Position numbers and translations under genes: made by a program. Below, in pieces: positions 55,988 through 63,738 of a stretch of DNA of 63,738 nt. Numbering within the stretch: the first letter of the stretch is position 1; every line of letters starts with the position of its first letter. A model generated the notes under the pieces. The model did not search any database and was not told the DNA's origin. It was given only the letters and a program-made list of their open reading frames with translations. The stretch is from an uncultured Bacillota bacterium (GTDB lineage Bacteria; Bacillota_I; Bacilli_A; Izemoplasmatales; Hujiaoplasmataceae): assembly GCA_937862575.1 (NCBI GenBank), contig CALMFM010000155.1:1-63738 (forward strand). Direction: 5' to 3'.

Positions 55988-57226
55988 ATGGAATTGAAAA
56001 GAACAGACAATGAACTTTATGAAATCGTTCAAAAAGAACTGCACAGACAAGAGTCACATCTAGAACTGATTGCCTCAGAAAATTTTGTGTCTAAATCTGT
56101 ATTGGAAGCAGACGGCAGCGTATTGACAAACAAATACGCTGAAGGCTATTCTGGCAAGCGGTATTATGGTGGTTGCGAATTTATTGACGAAGCCGAAAAC
56201 TTAGCTATTGACAGAGTTAAAAAATTGTTTAATGTACAATTCGCAAACGTTCAACCTCATTCTGGTTCGACTGCCAATATGGGAGCGTACCGAGCAATTC
56301 TAAAACCAGGTGACAAAGTTTTAGGAATGGCATTGGATCAAGGTGGACATCTAACTCATGGGCATCCGTTAAGTTTCAGTGGCATCGATTATGAGTTTCA
56401 TCCATATTTTGTGAATAAGGAAACAGAAACCATTGATTATGAAGAATTAGAGAAATTGGCATTGGAAATTAAGCCGCAATTAATAGTTGCTGGAGCCAGC
56501 GCCTATCCGAGAATTATCGATTTCAAGAGATTTAGAGAGATTTGCGACAAGGTAGGGGCTCTATTTATGGTTGATATGGCTCACATCGCGGGATTGGTCG
56601 CAGCTAAGTTACATCCAAATCCTTGTGATTACGCTGATATAGTAACATCGACCACTCATAAGACTTTACGCGGCCCAAGAGGCGGAATCATTCTGACAAA
56701 TAACGAAGAAATAGCGGCGAGCGTTAACAGAGTTATCTTCCCTGGTATTCAAGGCGGACCGTTAATGCATATAATTGCCGCAAAAGCAGTCGCATTTGGA
56801 GAAGCTTTGACAGACGAGTTTAACGATTATCAAAAACAGGTATTGAAAAATTCAAAAGCTTTCGCACAGAAGTTCATGGATCTAGGATATCATGTAGTAT
56901 CCGGCGGAACAGATAATCATTTAATGTTGTTGGACGTTCTCTCAAAAACAAATTTAACAGGAAAAAAAGCTGAAAATTTATTGGATACTGCCAATATCAC
57001 CTGTAATAAGAACACGATTCCATATGACACAAAGAAACCCTTTATCACTTCTGGAATCAGATTGGGTACCCCAGCCATGACCACAAGAGGATTCAAGGAA
57101 GCCGACTTTGAAGAAGTAGCCATCTTGATTGATCTTATATTAAGCAATCCAGAAAACGAGGACGTTTTCGCGGAAGTTAAGTCAAGAGTCAAGAAACTAA
57201 CGGATAAATATCCTCTGAATTACTAG
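55988..57226 (+). CDS. glyA: Serine hydroxymethyltransferase
   Basis: PLP enzyme interconverting serine and glycine with transfer of a one-carbon unit to THF. 412 residues. Seen: [35 protein letters not shown], and the PLP-lysine motif [15 protein letters not shown] (about 218-232). Length is typical. GATAGGAG precedes the ATG. With folD it supplies formyl-THF for purine synthesis. Confidence 0.97.
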   Translation: MELKRTDNELYEIVQKELHRQESHLELIASENFVSKSVLEADGSVLTNKYAEGYSGKRYYGGCEFIDEAENLAIDRVKKLFNVQFANVQPHSGSTANMGAYRAILKPGDKVLGMALDQGGHLTHGHPLSFSGIDYEFHPYFVNKETETIDYEELEKLALEIKPQLIVAGASAYPRIIDFKRFREICDKVGALFMVDMAHIAGLVAAKLHPNPCDYADIVTSTTHKTLRGPRGGIILTNNEEIAASVNRVIFPGIQGGPLMHIIAAKAVAFGEALTDEFNDYQKQVLKNSKAFAQKFMDLGYHVVSGGTDNHLMLLDVLSKTNLTGKKAENLLDTANITCNKNTIPYDTKKPFITSGIRLGTPAMTTRGFKEADFEEVAILIDLILSNPENEDVFAEVKSRVKKLTDKYPLNY

Positions 57227-57227
57227 T

Positions 57228-57782
57228 ATGGCAAATGTGCTTGTCTGTCTAGATGACGGGCTACTTAAGAACCGCATTATAAGAATTCTTACGGAAAAAA
57301 GCATATCATTTACCATCACTGAAAAACCTATAAGTCGTAGTGATTTATACCAATATAGCGTAGTTATTATTCATTCATCTTATAAACTTAACGACCTTTA
57401 CTCATTTATAGAAAACGTTGTTATTCAAAAAGCAACAACAATCTTGTATTTGACTTCAAATATCGGATCAAATCCATTTCGGAAATTTATCAACCATTCG
57501 AATTTGATTTTCGTTGATGAAGCTAAAATGGATGTTGAACTGCCATATGCTTTGGAACTATATCAAAAGTATTCGCAGCAAATTGATAATTTGAACAAGG
57601 AAAATGCCAAGTTGGCAAAAAAAGTAAAGGAATCAAACAACTTAGCCAAGTGCAAAAGGAAATTGATTAGCGAAGGTTACTCTGAAGAAGAAGCGCATAA
57701 GTATATTCTGAAATATGCAATGGACAATCACATAGACAAGTTAGAAGCATGTAATAGGTTACTCGGACTCGATTCCGAGTAA
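57228..57782 (+). CDS. ANTAR-domain response-regulator-like RNA-binding protein
   Basis: A 184-residue protein. Residues 1-115 resemble a degenerate receiver domain ([18 protein letters not shown], then [11 protein letters not shown] where a phospho-acceptor Asp is usually found, so it may not be phosphorylated in the normal way). A coiled coil ([19 protein letters not shown], about 120-140) leads to a C-terminal ANTAR domain: [20 protein letters not shown] then [21 protein letters not shown] proteins are antiterminators that bind hexaloop RNA hairpins. In Clostridia such genes lie beside type I glutamine synthetase. Here glnA follows. It starts one base after glyA with no clear SD. Confidence 0.78.
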   Translation: MANVLVCLDDGLLKNRIIRILTEKSISFTITEKPISRSDLYQYSVVIIHSSYKLNDLYSFIENVVIQKATTILYLTSNIGSNPFRKFINHSNLIFVDEAKMDVELPYALELYQKYSQQIDNLNKENAKLAKKVKESNNLAKCKRKLISEGYSEEEAHKYILKYAMDNHIDKLEACNRLLGLDSE

Positions 57783-57796
57783 CCTATTGATTTTTA
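57753..57796 (+). terminator. Strong hairpin between the ANTAR gene and glnA
   Basis: A perfect 15-bp stem (57753-57767 with 57774-57788) closes a 6-base loop CTCGAT and is followed after two bases by TTTTT. The ANTAR stop codon is inside the 3-prime arm. It could terminate read-through into glnA, and the loop length suits an ANTAR target, although its first base is C, not the expected A. Confidence 0.75.
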
Positions 57797-57815
57797 TATC
57801 CGATAAGAATATAAT
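57787..57815 (+). promoter_or_regulatory. Promoter of glnA
   Basis: TTGATT (57787-57792) and TATAAT (57810-57815) are 17 bases apart, starting at the foot of the hairpin. The leader to the chosen ATG would be about 80 bases and contains a small AAGC-(AAAGGC)-GCTT hairpin at 57823-57836. Confidence 0.6.
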
Positions 57816-57903
57816 TTATCGAAAGCAAAGGCGCTTAAAAAGAAAGGTTATGTTCATATCGGAGATGCATCGCATTGTTTCGGATGTTCATAAGAAGATT
57901 AGA

Positions 57904-59244
57904 ATGAAGAAATATACAAAAAGCGATATTTTAAGAATCGCAAAGGAAGAAAATGTTAGGTACATTAGATTGATGTTTACGGACATCATGGGAACGATTA
58001 AGAGCGTTGAGATTCCGGTCACTAGATTAGAAACAGCACTAGATGGGAAGGTCATGTTTGACGGCTCTTCAATTGAAGGATTTGTCAGAATCATGGAAGC
58101 GGACATGTATCTGAGACCTGATTATGACACATGGTTGATTCTTAGTTGGGAAGAAACTAGTTATGGAAAGGTTGCCAGACTGATTTGCGACGTGTATACC
58201 CCTGATGGAAAACCATCTTTAGCCGATCCGCGTTCAAATCTTAAAAGAGTAGCTAAAAAAATGGAGAAATTAGGGTTCTCCGCACTCAATATAGGGTTTG
58301 AACCAGAGTTCTTTTTGTTCAAATTAGATAACGAAGGCAATATTACAATGGATGTGAAGGATGAAGGCGGATATTTTGACTTATCGCCTATCGACGGGGC
58401 CGGCGATTGTCGCAGAGACATCGTTTTGGAACTCGAACGAATAGGATTTACTATGGAAGCCAGCCATCATGAGGTAGCTCCCGGGCAAAACGAGATTAAT
58501 TTTGAGTTTTCAAATATTGTCGAAGCTTGTGATAATGTTCAAACCTTCAAGTTGGTTGTAAAGAACATAGCCAGAAGACATGGATTACATGCGACATTCA
58601 TGCCGAAACCGATTGCCAACATAAACGGATCAGGCATGCATACGAATTGCTCGTTATCAGACTTAAATGGTAACAACGCATTTTATGATGCCGAAGATCC
58701 TCAAGGCTTGAGTTTGATTTGTCGCAGATGGCTAACAGGGATTTTGACACATTCACGTTCGTTCTGCGCAATTACAAATCCGACAGTGAATTCATATAAA
58801 AGGTTAGTTCCTGGATATGAAGCACCTTGTTATGTGTCTTGGTCTGAACATAATCGATCCGTAATGGTTCGTATTCCAGCCACAAGAGGGCGAACCACTA
58901 GAACAGAAATCAGAAGTGTTGACACATCCTCAAATCCTTATTTGGCGATGGCAGTAATATTGGCTGCTGGGTTAGATGGTATAGAATCGGAATTGCCATT
59001 GATTTCTTCAATAAATGAGAACCTATTTGCATTGACACATGAACAAAGAGAAGAATTAGGCGTAAAAAACCTTCCAGACAATCTTAAAGAAGCAATAGAT
59101 CTTCTAAAGGAAAGCGAACTAATGAGAGAATCACTTGGTGATCATATATTTAATAAATTTATCGAACTCAAAAGCAAAGAGTGGGATGAGTTTAGAAAAA
59201 CAGTAACAGAGTGGGAAATAAAGAAATATATTAAATTGATATAA
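57904..59244 (+). CDS. glnA: Type I glutamine synthetase
   Basis: Makes glutamine from glutamate, ammonia and ATP. Starting at the ATG at 57904 ([20 protein letters not shown]) gives 446 residues, the normal length of Bacillus GlnA. The frame is open upstream, with an ATG at 57850, but that extension would not match the family. Seen: [34 protein letters not shown], the [11 protein letters not shown] segment and [12 protein letters not shown] weak SD (AGAAG) precedes the chosen start. Regulation by the adjacent ANTAR protein is likely but not shown. Confidence 0.94.
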   Translation: MKKYTKSDILRIAKEENVRYIRLMFTDIMGTIKSVEIPVTRLETALDGKVMFDGSSIEGFVRIMEADMYLRPDYDTWLILSWEETSYGKVARLICDVYTPDGKPSLADPRSNLKRVAKKMEKLGFSALNIGFEPEFFLFKLDNEGNITMDVKDEGGYFDLSPIDGAGDCRRDIVLELERIGFTMEASHHEVAPGQNEINFEFSNIVEACDNVQTFKLVVKNIARRHGLHATFMPKPIANINGSGMHTNCSLSDLNGNNAFYDAEDPQGLSLICRRWLTGILTHSRSFCAITNPTVNSYKRLVPGYEAPCYVSWSEHNRSVMVRIPATRGRTTRTEIRSVDTSSNPYLAMAVILAAGLDGIESELPLISSINENLFALTHEQREELGVKNLPDNLKEAIDLLKESELMRESLGDHIFNKFIELKSKEWDEFRKTVTEWEIKKYIKLI

Positions 59245-59251
59245 AAGAAAA

Positions 59252-59277
59252 AGCGACGAGTTCATTGACTCGTCGCT
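59252..59277. terminator. Bidirectional terminator between glnA and hslO
   Basis: AGCGACGAGT (59252-59261) pairs perfectly with ACTCGTCGCT (59268-59277) around a 6-base loop, between convergent genes with A/T-rich flanks. Confidence 0.85.
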
Positions 59278-59283
59278 GTTATT

Positions 59284-60156
59284 TTATTTACTTTCTTTTT
59301 CTAATTTGATAAGTTCGCCTATTGTGAACTCATATTTCTTTTTGCAGAAATGACAAACGATTTCAATAGAGGAATCATCGGTTATCATTTCTCCTAATTC
59401 TTGTTTACCTAAAGAGATAAGCCCTTTTTCGAATCTTTCTTTTGTGCAGTCACAAAGATAACTAAGTGGCATCTCTTCAACGAATTCATGATCCCCCTTG
59501 GTAATCATTTCAATTATGTCTTCAGGTTTTTTATTTTCGCTGATTAATTCGGATATTGGTCTCATTTTTGAAATATTCTGTTCAATTTTCTGTAATGTTT
59601 CCTCTTTAGCCCCCGGCATTACTTGTAATATAAAACCACCACTCGCAAAAACTTCATTATTCTCGTTGACAAGAACTCCAACGCCGACTGAAGAAGGAAT
59701 CTGCTCGCTAACGGCAAAGTAATATGCAAAATCATCACCTATTTCACCAGTCTGTAGTTTTGCACTTGAAGTAAAAACGTCACGAATTTTCAAATCCTTG
59801 GTTACATGAATGAATCCATCGTTTCCAACGACCAACCCAACCGCCAGTTTATCTTTTTGTGAGAAATGAACCTCTGGATTTTCCACAATTGCCTTGACAC
59901 TACCGTGCGCATTGGCTACAGAAACGATTTCGCCGATTGGCCCGCCACCATTAATTCTTATGGTGAGTGTTTGATCGCCTTTATACATGGCGCCCATAAT
60001 CAAAGAAACGGTAAGGACTCTTCCTAATGCGGCGCTAGCTGCCGGCCATGTACCGTGTATCTGTCTGGCTTCGTCTACAAGCTTTGTCGTTGTGGCGGCG
60101 TATATTCTTACTGTACCATCAAATGCATAAGCCTTAACCAAATAATCATTCATCAT
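59284..60156 (-). CDS. hslO: Redox-regulated chaperone Hsp33
   Basis: Oxidation-activated holdase of about 290 residues. The four zinc-binding cysteines are present near the C-terminus as CDC (YLCDCTKERF, about 233-236) and CHFC (about 266-269). The N-terminus YLVKAYAFDGTVRIYAATTT and RINGGGPIGEIVSVAN match the family. Two tandem ATG codons at the start; AGGAAGTGAT lies upstream. Divergent from dusB. Confidence 0.95.
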   Translation of the reverse strand: MMNDYLVKAYAFDGTVRIYAATTTKLVDEARQIHGTWPAASAALGRVLTVSLIMGAMYKGDQTLTIRINGGGPIGEIVSVANAHGSVKAIVENPEVHFSQKDKLAVGLVVGNDGFIHVTKDLKIRDVFTSSAKLQTGEIGDDFAYYFAVSEQIPSSVGVGVLVNENNEVFASGGFILQVMPGAKEETLQKIEQNISKMRPISELISENKKPEDIIEMITKGDHEFVEEMPLSYLCDCTKERFEKGLISLGKQELGEMITDDSSIEIVCHFCKKKYEFTIGELIKLEKESK

Positions 60157-60173
60157 ATCACTTCCTGCAAGGT

Positions 60174-60182
60174 ATTATAACA
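60174..60182 (-). promoter_or_regulatory. Extended -10 promoter of hslO
   Basis: The minus strand reads TGTTATAAT, an exact extended -10, about 18 bases upstream of the hslO ATG. Confidence 0.6.
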
Positions 60183-60206
60183 TATTTCAAAAAATATTCT
60201 ATTGTT

Positions 60207-60234
60207 TTGTTTTTGGCTAAAATTATTATATAAT
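60207..60234 (+). promoter_or_regulatory. Promoter of dusB
   Basis: TTGTTT (60207-60212) and TATAAT (60229-60234) are 16 bases apart, 31 bases before the dusB ATG. Confidence 0.55.
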
Positions 60235-60265
60235 ATTATTTGATTTTAGAGAAAGAGTGATTGTT

Positions 60266-61249
60266 ATGAAATGGAAAATCCGCGATTTGGAAATCGATAA
60301 TCAAGTGCTTGTGGCTCCAATGGCCGGCGTAACAAATATGGCTTATAGAATGATTCTTAAAGAATTTGGTGCCGGACTCATTTATACCGAAATGATATCG
60401 GATAAAGGATTGTTATTTGAAAATCAAAAGACACAAGATATGACAGAAATTCATGAATACGAGAAACCGATTGCTTTACAACTTTTCGGAAGTGAAGTTG
60501 AAACCATGGTTAAGGCCGCAATATATATAGATGAATTTACTGATGCGAGTATAATTGACATAAACATGGGTTGTCCAGTGCCTAAAGTTGTCAAATCCGG
60601 AGCCGGTAGTAAACTAATGACAACGCCAGAATTAGCGATAGATATCGTATCAGAAGTAGTAAAGTCCGTTAAAAAACCTGTTACAGTCAAAATAAGAAGC
60701 GGATGGGATCATAAAAGCATAAATGCTGTTGAGTTGGCCAAGAAGCTTGAAGCGGTTGGAATAAGTGCAATAGCCGTGCACGGAAGAACCAGATCGGATA
60801 TGTACTCAGGGTCGGCGGATTTGGAAATTATCAAAAAAGTCAAAGAAGCAGTTAAGATTCCCGTTATCGGAAATGGAGATATCAGATCTCCCGAAGACGC
60901 AAAACACATGTTGGAATACACTGGTTGTGACGCAGTTATGATTGGCCGTGGTTTATTGGGGAATCCATTCTTAATTAAACAAATTATTGAGTTTCTTGAC
61001 ACAGGCACTTACGAAAAAGAAATTCCTTTTGAAAAAAGAGAAGAATATATCTTAAAACACCTTTCAAAACTTGAATCTCTTAAAGGAGAACATATCGCCA
61101 CTTTGGAGATGCGAAGTCATGGGGCTTGGTATTTAAAAGGATTGCCAGGGGCTTCCAAAACAAAATCACTAATTGTCGGCGCTGAAAACGCCGAGCAGAT
61201 ACGAAAAATAGTTATTGAATTTTTTGAGGGATTAAAAAAACAGGATTGA
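60266..61249 (+). CDS. dusB: tRNA-dihydrouridine synthase
   Basis: FMN enzyme reducing uridines in tRNA D-loops. The ATG at 60266 is chosen, 8 bases after GAAAGAG; an in-frame GTG at 60257 overlaps that SD. About 327 residues with VAPMAGVTNMAYR, the catalytic Cys in NMGCPVPKVVKSGAGS, KIRSGWDH, VHGRTRSDMY and GNGDIRSPEDAK. The TGA stop lies in the loop of the downstream terminator. Confidence 0.93.
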   Translation: MKWKIRDLEIDNQVLVAPMAGVTNMAYRMILKEFGAGLIYTEMISDKGLLFENQKTQDMTEIHEYEKPIALQLFGSEVETMVKAAIYIDEFTDASIIDINMGCPVPKVVKSGAGSKLMTTPELAIDIVSEVVKSVKKPVTVKIRSGWDHKSINAVELAKKLEAVGISAIAVHGRTRSDMYSGSADLEIIKKVKEAVKIPVIGNGDIRSPEDAKHMLEYTGCDAVMIGRGLLGNPFLIKQIIEFLDTGTYEKEIPFEKREEYILKHLSKLESLKGEHIATLEMRSHGAWYLKGLPGASKTKSLIVGAENAEQIRKIVIEFFEGLKKQD

Positions 61250-61265
61250 TTTCCTGTTTTTATTT
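61236..61265. terminator. Bidirectional terminator overlapping the dusB stop codon
   Basis: AAAAACAGGA (61236-61245) pairs with TCCTGTTTTT (61252-61261) around TTGATT, which contains the dusB stop. It also faces the end of hflX. Confidence 0.8.
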
Positions 61266-62501
61266 TATAAATGAGTGATATTTGTTGAAGTGATAGTTAT
61301 TTAATTCCACAACAATTCTGATACCGTTATCCAAATACTCCGTTTCCAAAACATTTGAATTTTCCTTAAGTTCTGAGTAAATTTCCGCTTTGTCAAACGG
61401 AATAAGCATTTCAACTTTAGTTATTGTTTTATAGAGTTCAAAATCGATTAAATCTAGCAATCTTGGAACATTGTAATTATTGATTGCGGAGATGAAAATT
61501 GAATGATCTCTGCTATTTAAAGGTATGTCTTTCAATAAATCGGTTTTATTGTATACATGTACTATCGGGATATCGCTTACTCCGATATCTCTCAATACAT
61601 CTTCAACAACATGTATTTGATTTTCGTGGTTAGGATTAGAAATATCTATAACGTGTAGAATTAATGATGCCTCGGAGATTTCTTCCAAAGTTGATTTGAA
61701 CGCTTCGATAAGGTGATGTGGTAATCTATCGATGAACCCTACCGTATCAGTGAGAAGGAATATATGATTGTTATCAAGATGGATTCTGCGAGTTTTTGTC
61801 TCCAGGGTAGCAAAAAGCATATTTTTTTCAAAAGCATACTTGTCTTTATGTGTAGAAGACACATCGATAATCGAATTCATCAAAGTTGATTTTCCGGAGT
61901 TAGTATAGCCGGTAAGTGCAACAGTGAAAACTTCATTCTTTTTACGTTTATCTCTCTGAGTTCGTCTTATTTGAACCAAATCCTTGAGATCGTGTTTCAA
62001 TTTAGTTATTTTATCTCTTAAAATACGACGGTCGAGTTCTAACTGTTGTTCACCAGGGCCCTTTGAGCCGGTTCCTGATTTTTGACGCGACAAATATTTA
62101 TAAGCGCCGACGATTCTTGGCATAAAATATTCCGCTTGGGCTAATTCCACCTGTAACATAGCTTCTTTGGTCTTAGCTCTCCGTGCAAAAATGTCTAGAA
62201 TTAATACCGTTCTATCGATTACTTTTATTTCAAGCGCCGTTTCGAGGTTTCTTATATGGCTTGGGCTGAGTTCATCATTAAAAATAACCAAATCTGCATC
62301 AAGAGCAACTGCGGCTTCTTTTATTTCTTGTACTTTTCCTTCTCCTACATAATAATTAGGAGTTGGAGCTTCCTTATTTTGTGTTATTGTACCAATGACA
62401 TTGACTTCACACGCCTCTGCGAGGTTGGCCAGTTCGATCATTGAATTATCAAAATTAGGATCGTCGTTGATGTTTAAACCAACCAATATAGCTTGTTCCA
62501 A
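61260..62501 (-). CDS. hflX: GTPase HflX
   Basis: Ribosome-associated GTPase that rescues stalled or hibernating ribosomes. About 413 residues: an N-terminal HflX domain (VNVIGTITQNKEAPTPNYYV), the GPGEQQLELDRR linker motif, G1 GYTNSGKSTLMNSI, G3 DTVGFIDRLPHHLIEAFKST and G4 NKTDLL. I prefer the TTG at 62501 (MEQAILVGLN), five bases after AGGTGA; the GTG at 62510 and ATG at 62507 sit on the SD itself. Confidence 0.92.
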   Translation of the reverse strand: MEQAILVGLNINDDPNFDNSMIELANLAEACEVNVIGTITQNKEAPTPNYYVGEGKVQEIKEAAVALDADLVIFNDELSPSHIRNLETALEIKVIDRTVLILDIFARRAKTKEAMLQVELAQAEYFMPRIVGAYKYLSRQKSGTGSKGPGEQQLELDRRILRDKITKLKHDLKDLVQIRRTQRDKRKKNEVFTVALTGYTNSGKSTLMNSIIDVSSTHKDKYAFEKNMLFATLETKTRRIHLDNNHIFLLTDTVGFIDRLPHHLIEAFKSTLEEISEASLILHVIDISNPNHENQIHVVEDVLRDIGVSDIPIVHVYNKTDLLKDIPLNSRDHSIFISAINNYNVPRLLDLIDFELYKTITKVEMLIPFDKAEIYSELKENSNVLETEYLDNGIRIVVELNNYHFNKYHSFIK

Positions 62502-62589
62502 TTGCATCACCTGTTAAATATTATATAATATTATTTGTAATAATGTAGCATTTATCTGTCATTTCTGGCTTTTTTTGATTAAAAACATG

Positions 62590-62598
62590 TGATATAAT
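62590..62598 (+). promoter_or_regulatory. Extended -10 promoter of the YfhO-like gene
   Basis: TGATATAAT is an exact extended -10 about 35 bases upstream of the ATG at 62634. No clear -35 is present. Confidence 0.55.
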
Positions 62599-62633
62599 AT
62601 AACGACAATGTGTAGTAGTGTGCAGAGGGCTTA

Positions 62634-63738
62634 ATGAAGAAGATAAAAGAATTCATTACCAATGTAAAAACTTGGTTCACAGCAATGATTGAAAACACAT
62701 TTTCAGATCGGAAGAAGACATTCAAAGCAATTGCGTTGATTGTTTTTTCGGTTTTATTTTTGATTGAGACCGGTATGATTCTAATCCATAATAGTTTCTA
62801 TAATAACGCCTCTGATGATATTTTACAGTATTATACGATTATGGTTGACTTTATCGGCGGACTAAAGGACGGCACGGTTTCTTGGTTTAATTTGAATAAC
62901 TATTTAGGCGCATCATTCTTTTCTGATGTTTATTACATACCTATTGATATCTTTACCGGGATTACATTCCTTTTAAGTTATTTGATGCCAATCGAAGTGG
63001 CATATTCTGTAACCGAATTGGTTAAAATATTAACAGGAGTCATGTTGTTTGCCTATTATTTATCTCTTAAAGGCATGAAGAACAGAACTATCTTCTGGAT
63101 GAGTATAATTTATTTCATCGGTGGAGGAACAGTAAGTTTCATGGCTTTCCCGGTTTTCTTGTCCTTGACCGTTTATATGCCTGTTGCCTTAGTGGTTATC
63201 CATTATTTCTTTAGGAAAAACAGATGGATTGTACCGCTGTTTGCAATGGCTAGTATTCTTTATGATTTCTATTTGGGATATACATTGCTTGCATTTATTT
63301 GTTTTGCTTATCTTATTGAATATTTCAAAGAACCGGACTTCAAATTTTTCCGTTTCGTAAAGGAAACAGCAATTTTCGTTGTTCTGCTTTTGTTGGGAGT
63401 GGTTATGGCTGCGGTCATCGCCTATCCGTCAATTCTATTTATATTTGAGGAAACGTATAGACGAACAGTAGATTTCACGGACAAAGCTTGGATAATCAAT
63501 GTTTTTGGATATAATATGGAATTCTTCCAGCCAAATATTTATATTAGAATATTAGCTAAGATATTTGTTGAACAGAAACCTATTGGATTCTATGGGTTTG
63601 AAAATAGCTATGCAACCGAACATTTCTCTTTGTATATATCAGTAATTGGATTTGCTTATATGAATTATATTTTCTTCATGAAGGACAAGATTAGCAAAAT
63701 ATACAAATTCGCTATATTGGCAGCCATAATCTTTATGA
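62634..63738 (+). CDS. YfhO-like multi-spanning membrane protein, N-terminal part
   Basis: The frame starts at ATG 62634 and is still open at the right edge after 368 codons, so the gene is truncated by the window. About 8 or more hydrophobic helices are visible, beginning with TFKAIALIVFSVLFLIETGM. A first extracytoplasmic loop contains NASDDILQYYTIMVDFIGG, in which the acidic D-D and Q-Y-Y pattern resembles the N-terminal loop of YfhO and related GT-C-like membrane proteins. YfhO family members have been linked to glycosylation of envelope polymers in Gram-positives. A more distant GT-C fold protein is the alternative. Confidence 0.6.
   Translation, partial: MKKIKEFITNVKTWFTAMIENTFSDRKKTFKAIALIVFSVLFLIETGMILIHNSFYNNASDDILQYYTIMVDFIGGLKDGTVSWFNLNNYLGASFFSDVYYIPIDIFTGITFLLSYLMPIEVAYSVTELVKILTGVMLFAYYLSLKGMKNRTIFWMSIIYFIGGGTVSFMAFPVFLSLTVYMPVALVVIHYFFRKNRWIVPLFAMASILYDFYLGYTLLAFICFAYLIEYFKEPDFKFFRFVKETAIFVVLLLLGVVMAAVIAYPSILFIFEETYRRTVDFTDKAWIINVFGYNMEFFQPNIYIRILAKIFVEQKPIGFYGFENSYATEHFSLYISVIGFAYMNYIFFMKDKISKIYKFAILAAIIFM

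Overview
The window looks like the replication-origin region of a low-GC, Firmicutes/Mollicutes-type chromosome. Gene families, the dnaA/rpmH neighbourhood, consensus -10 boxes (often extended, TGnTATAAT) and strong Shine-Dalgarno (SD) sites all point there. TGA is used as a stop codon, so this is not the Mycoplasma/Spiroplasma code. Surface proteins are lipoproteins or carry a C-terminal membrane segment instead of LPXTG motifs. An Acholeplasma/Izemoplasma-like mollicute, or a close Firmicutes relative, is my inference; the sequence alone does not settle it.

Layout. 1-8.5 kb (minus strand): prs (partial), spoVG and ispE in Bacillus-like order, a UvrX-type Y-family polymerase with its YolD partner, then an operon of flavin reductase, folD, purB, a FIVAR-repeat surface protein and a PspC protein. 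8.6-15.6 kb (plus strand): one compact operon with tyrA and all seven steps to chorismate, including a shikimate dehydrogenase-shikimate kinase fusion. 15.6-19.7 kb (minus): purA with an aminotransferase, and an FAD dehydrogenase. 19.7-22.7 kb: dnaN and dnaA (minus) with DnaA boxes on both sides of dnaA. This is the likely oriC. 22.7-25.6 kb (plus): rpmH, rnpA, yidC, jag, pth.

25.6-41.2 kb is an alpha-glucan utilisation island. It holds a cytoplasmic GH13 enzyme, an RDD protein, an amylase lipoprotein, a DUF1189 protein, a surface pullulanase, a protein with two CBM41-like modules, and malE-malF-malG with unusually large permeases. The logic is extracellular starch or pullulan capture and cleavage, maltodextrin import, then cytoplasmic hydrolysis. 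The pullulanase and the CBM41 protein share a T-G-C-G + transmembrane + basic C-terminus that may be an undescribed sorting signal.

41.3-46.4 kb: lgt, an SDR oxidoreductase, mfd. 46.5-52.4 kb: yaaA-recF-gyrB-gyrA, displaced from its usual place beside dnaN. 52.4-57.8 kb: HIT and HAD proteins (minus), then dgkB-rnmV-rsmA-glyA and an ANTAR-domain regulator. 57.9-63.7 kb: glnA behind a strong terminator hairpin, hslO, dusB, hflX, and the start of a YfhO-like membrane protein that runs off the window.

No tRNA, rRNA, CRISPR array, insertion sequence or prophage was recognised. Coordinates were read by hand. Promoter and terminator calls are visual matches to consensus, not computed.
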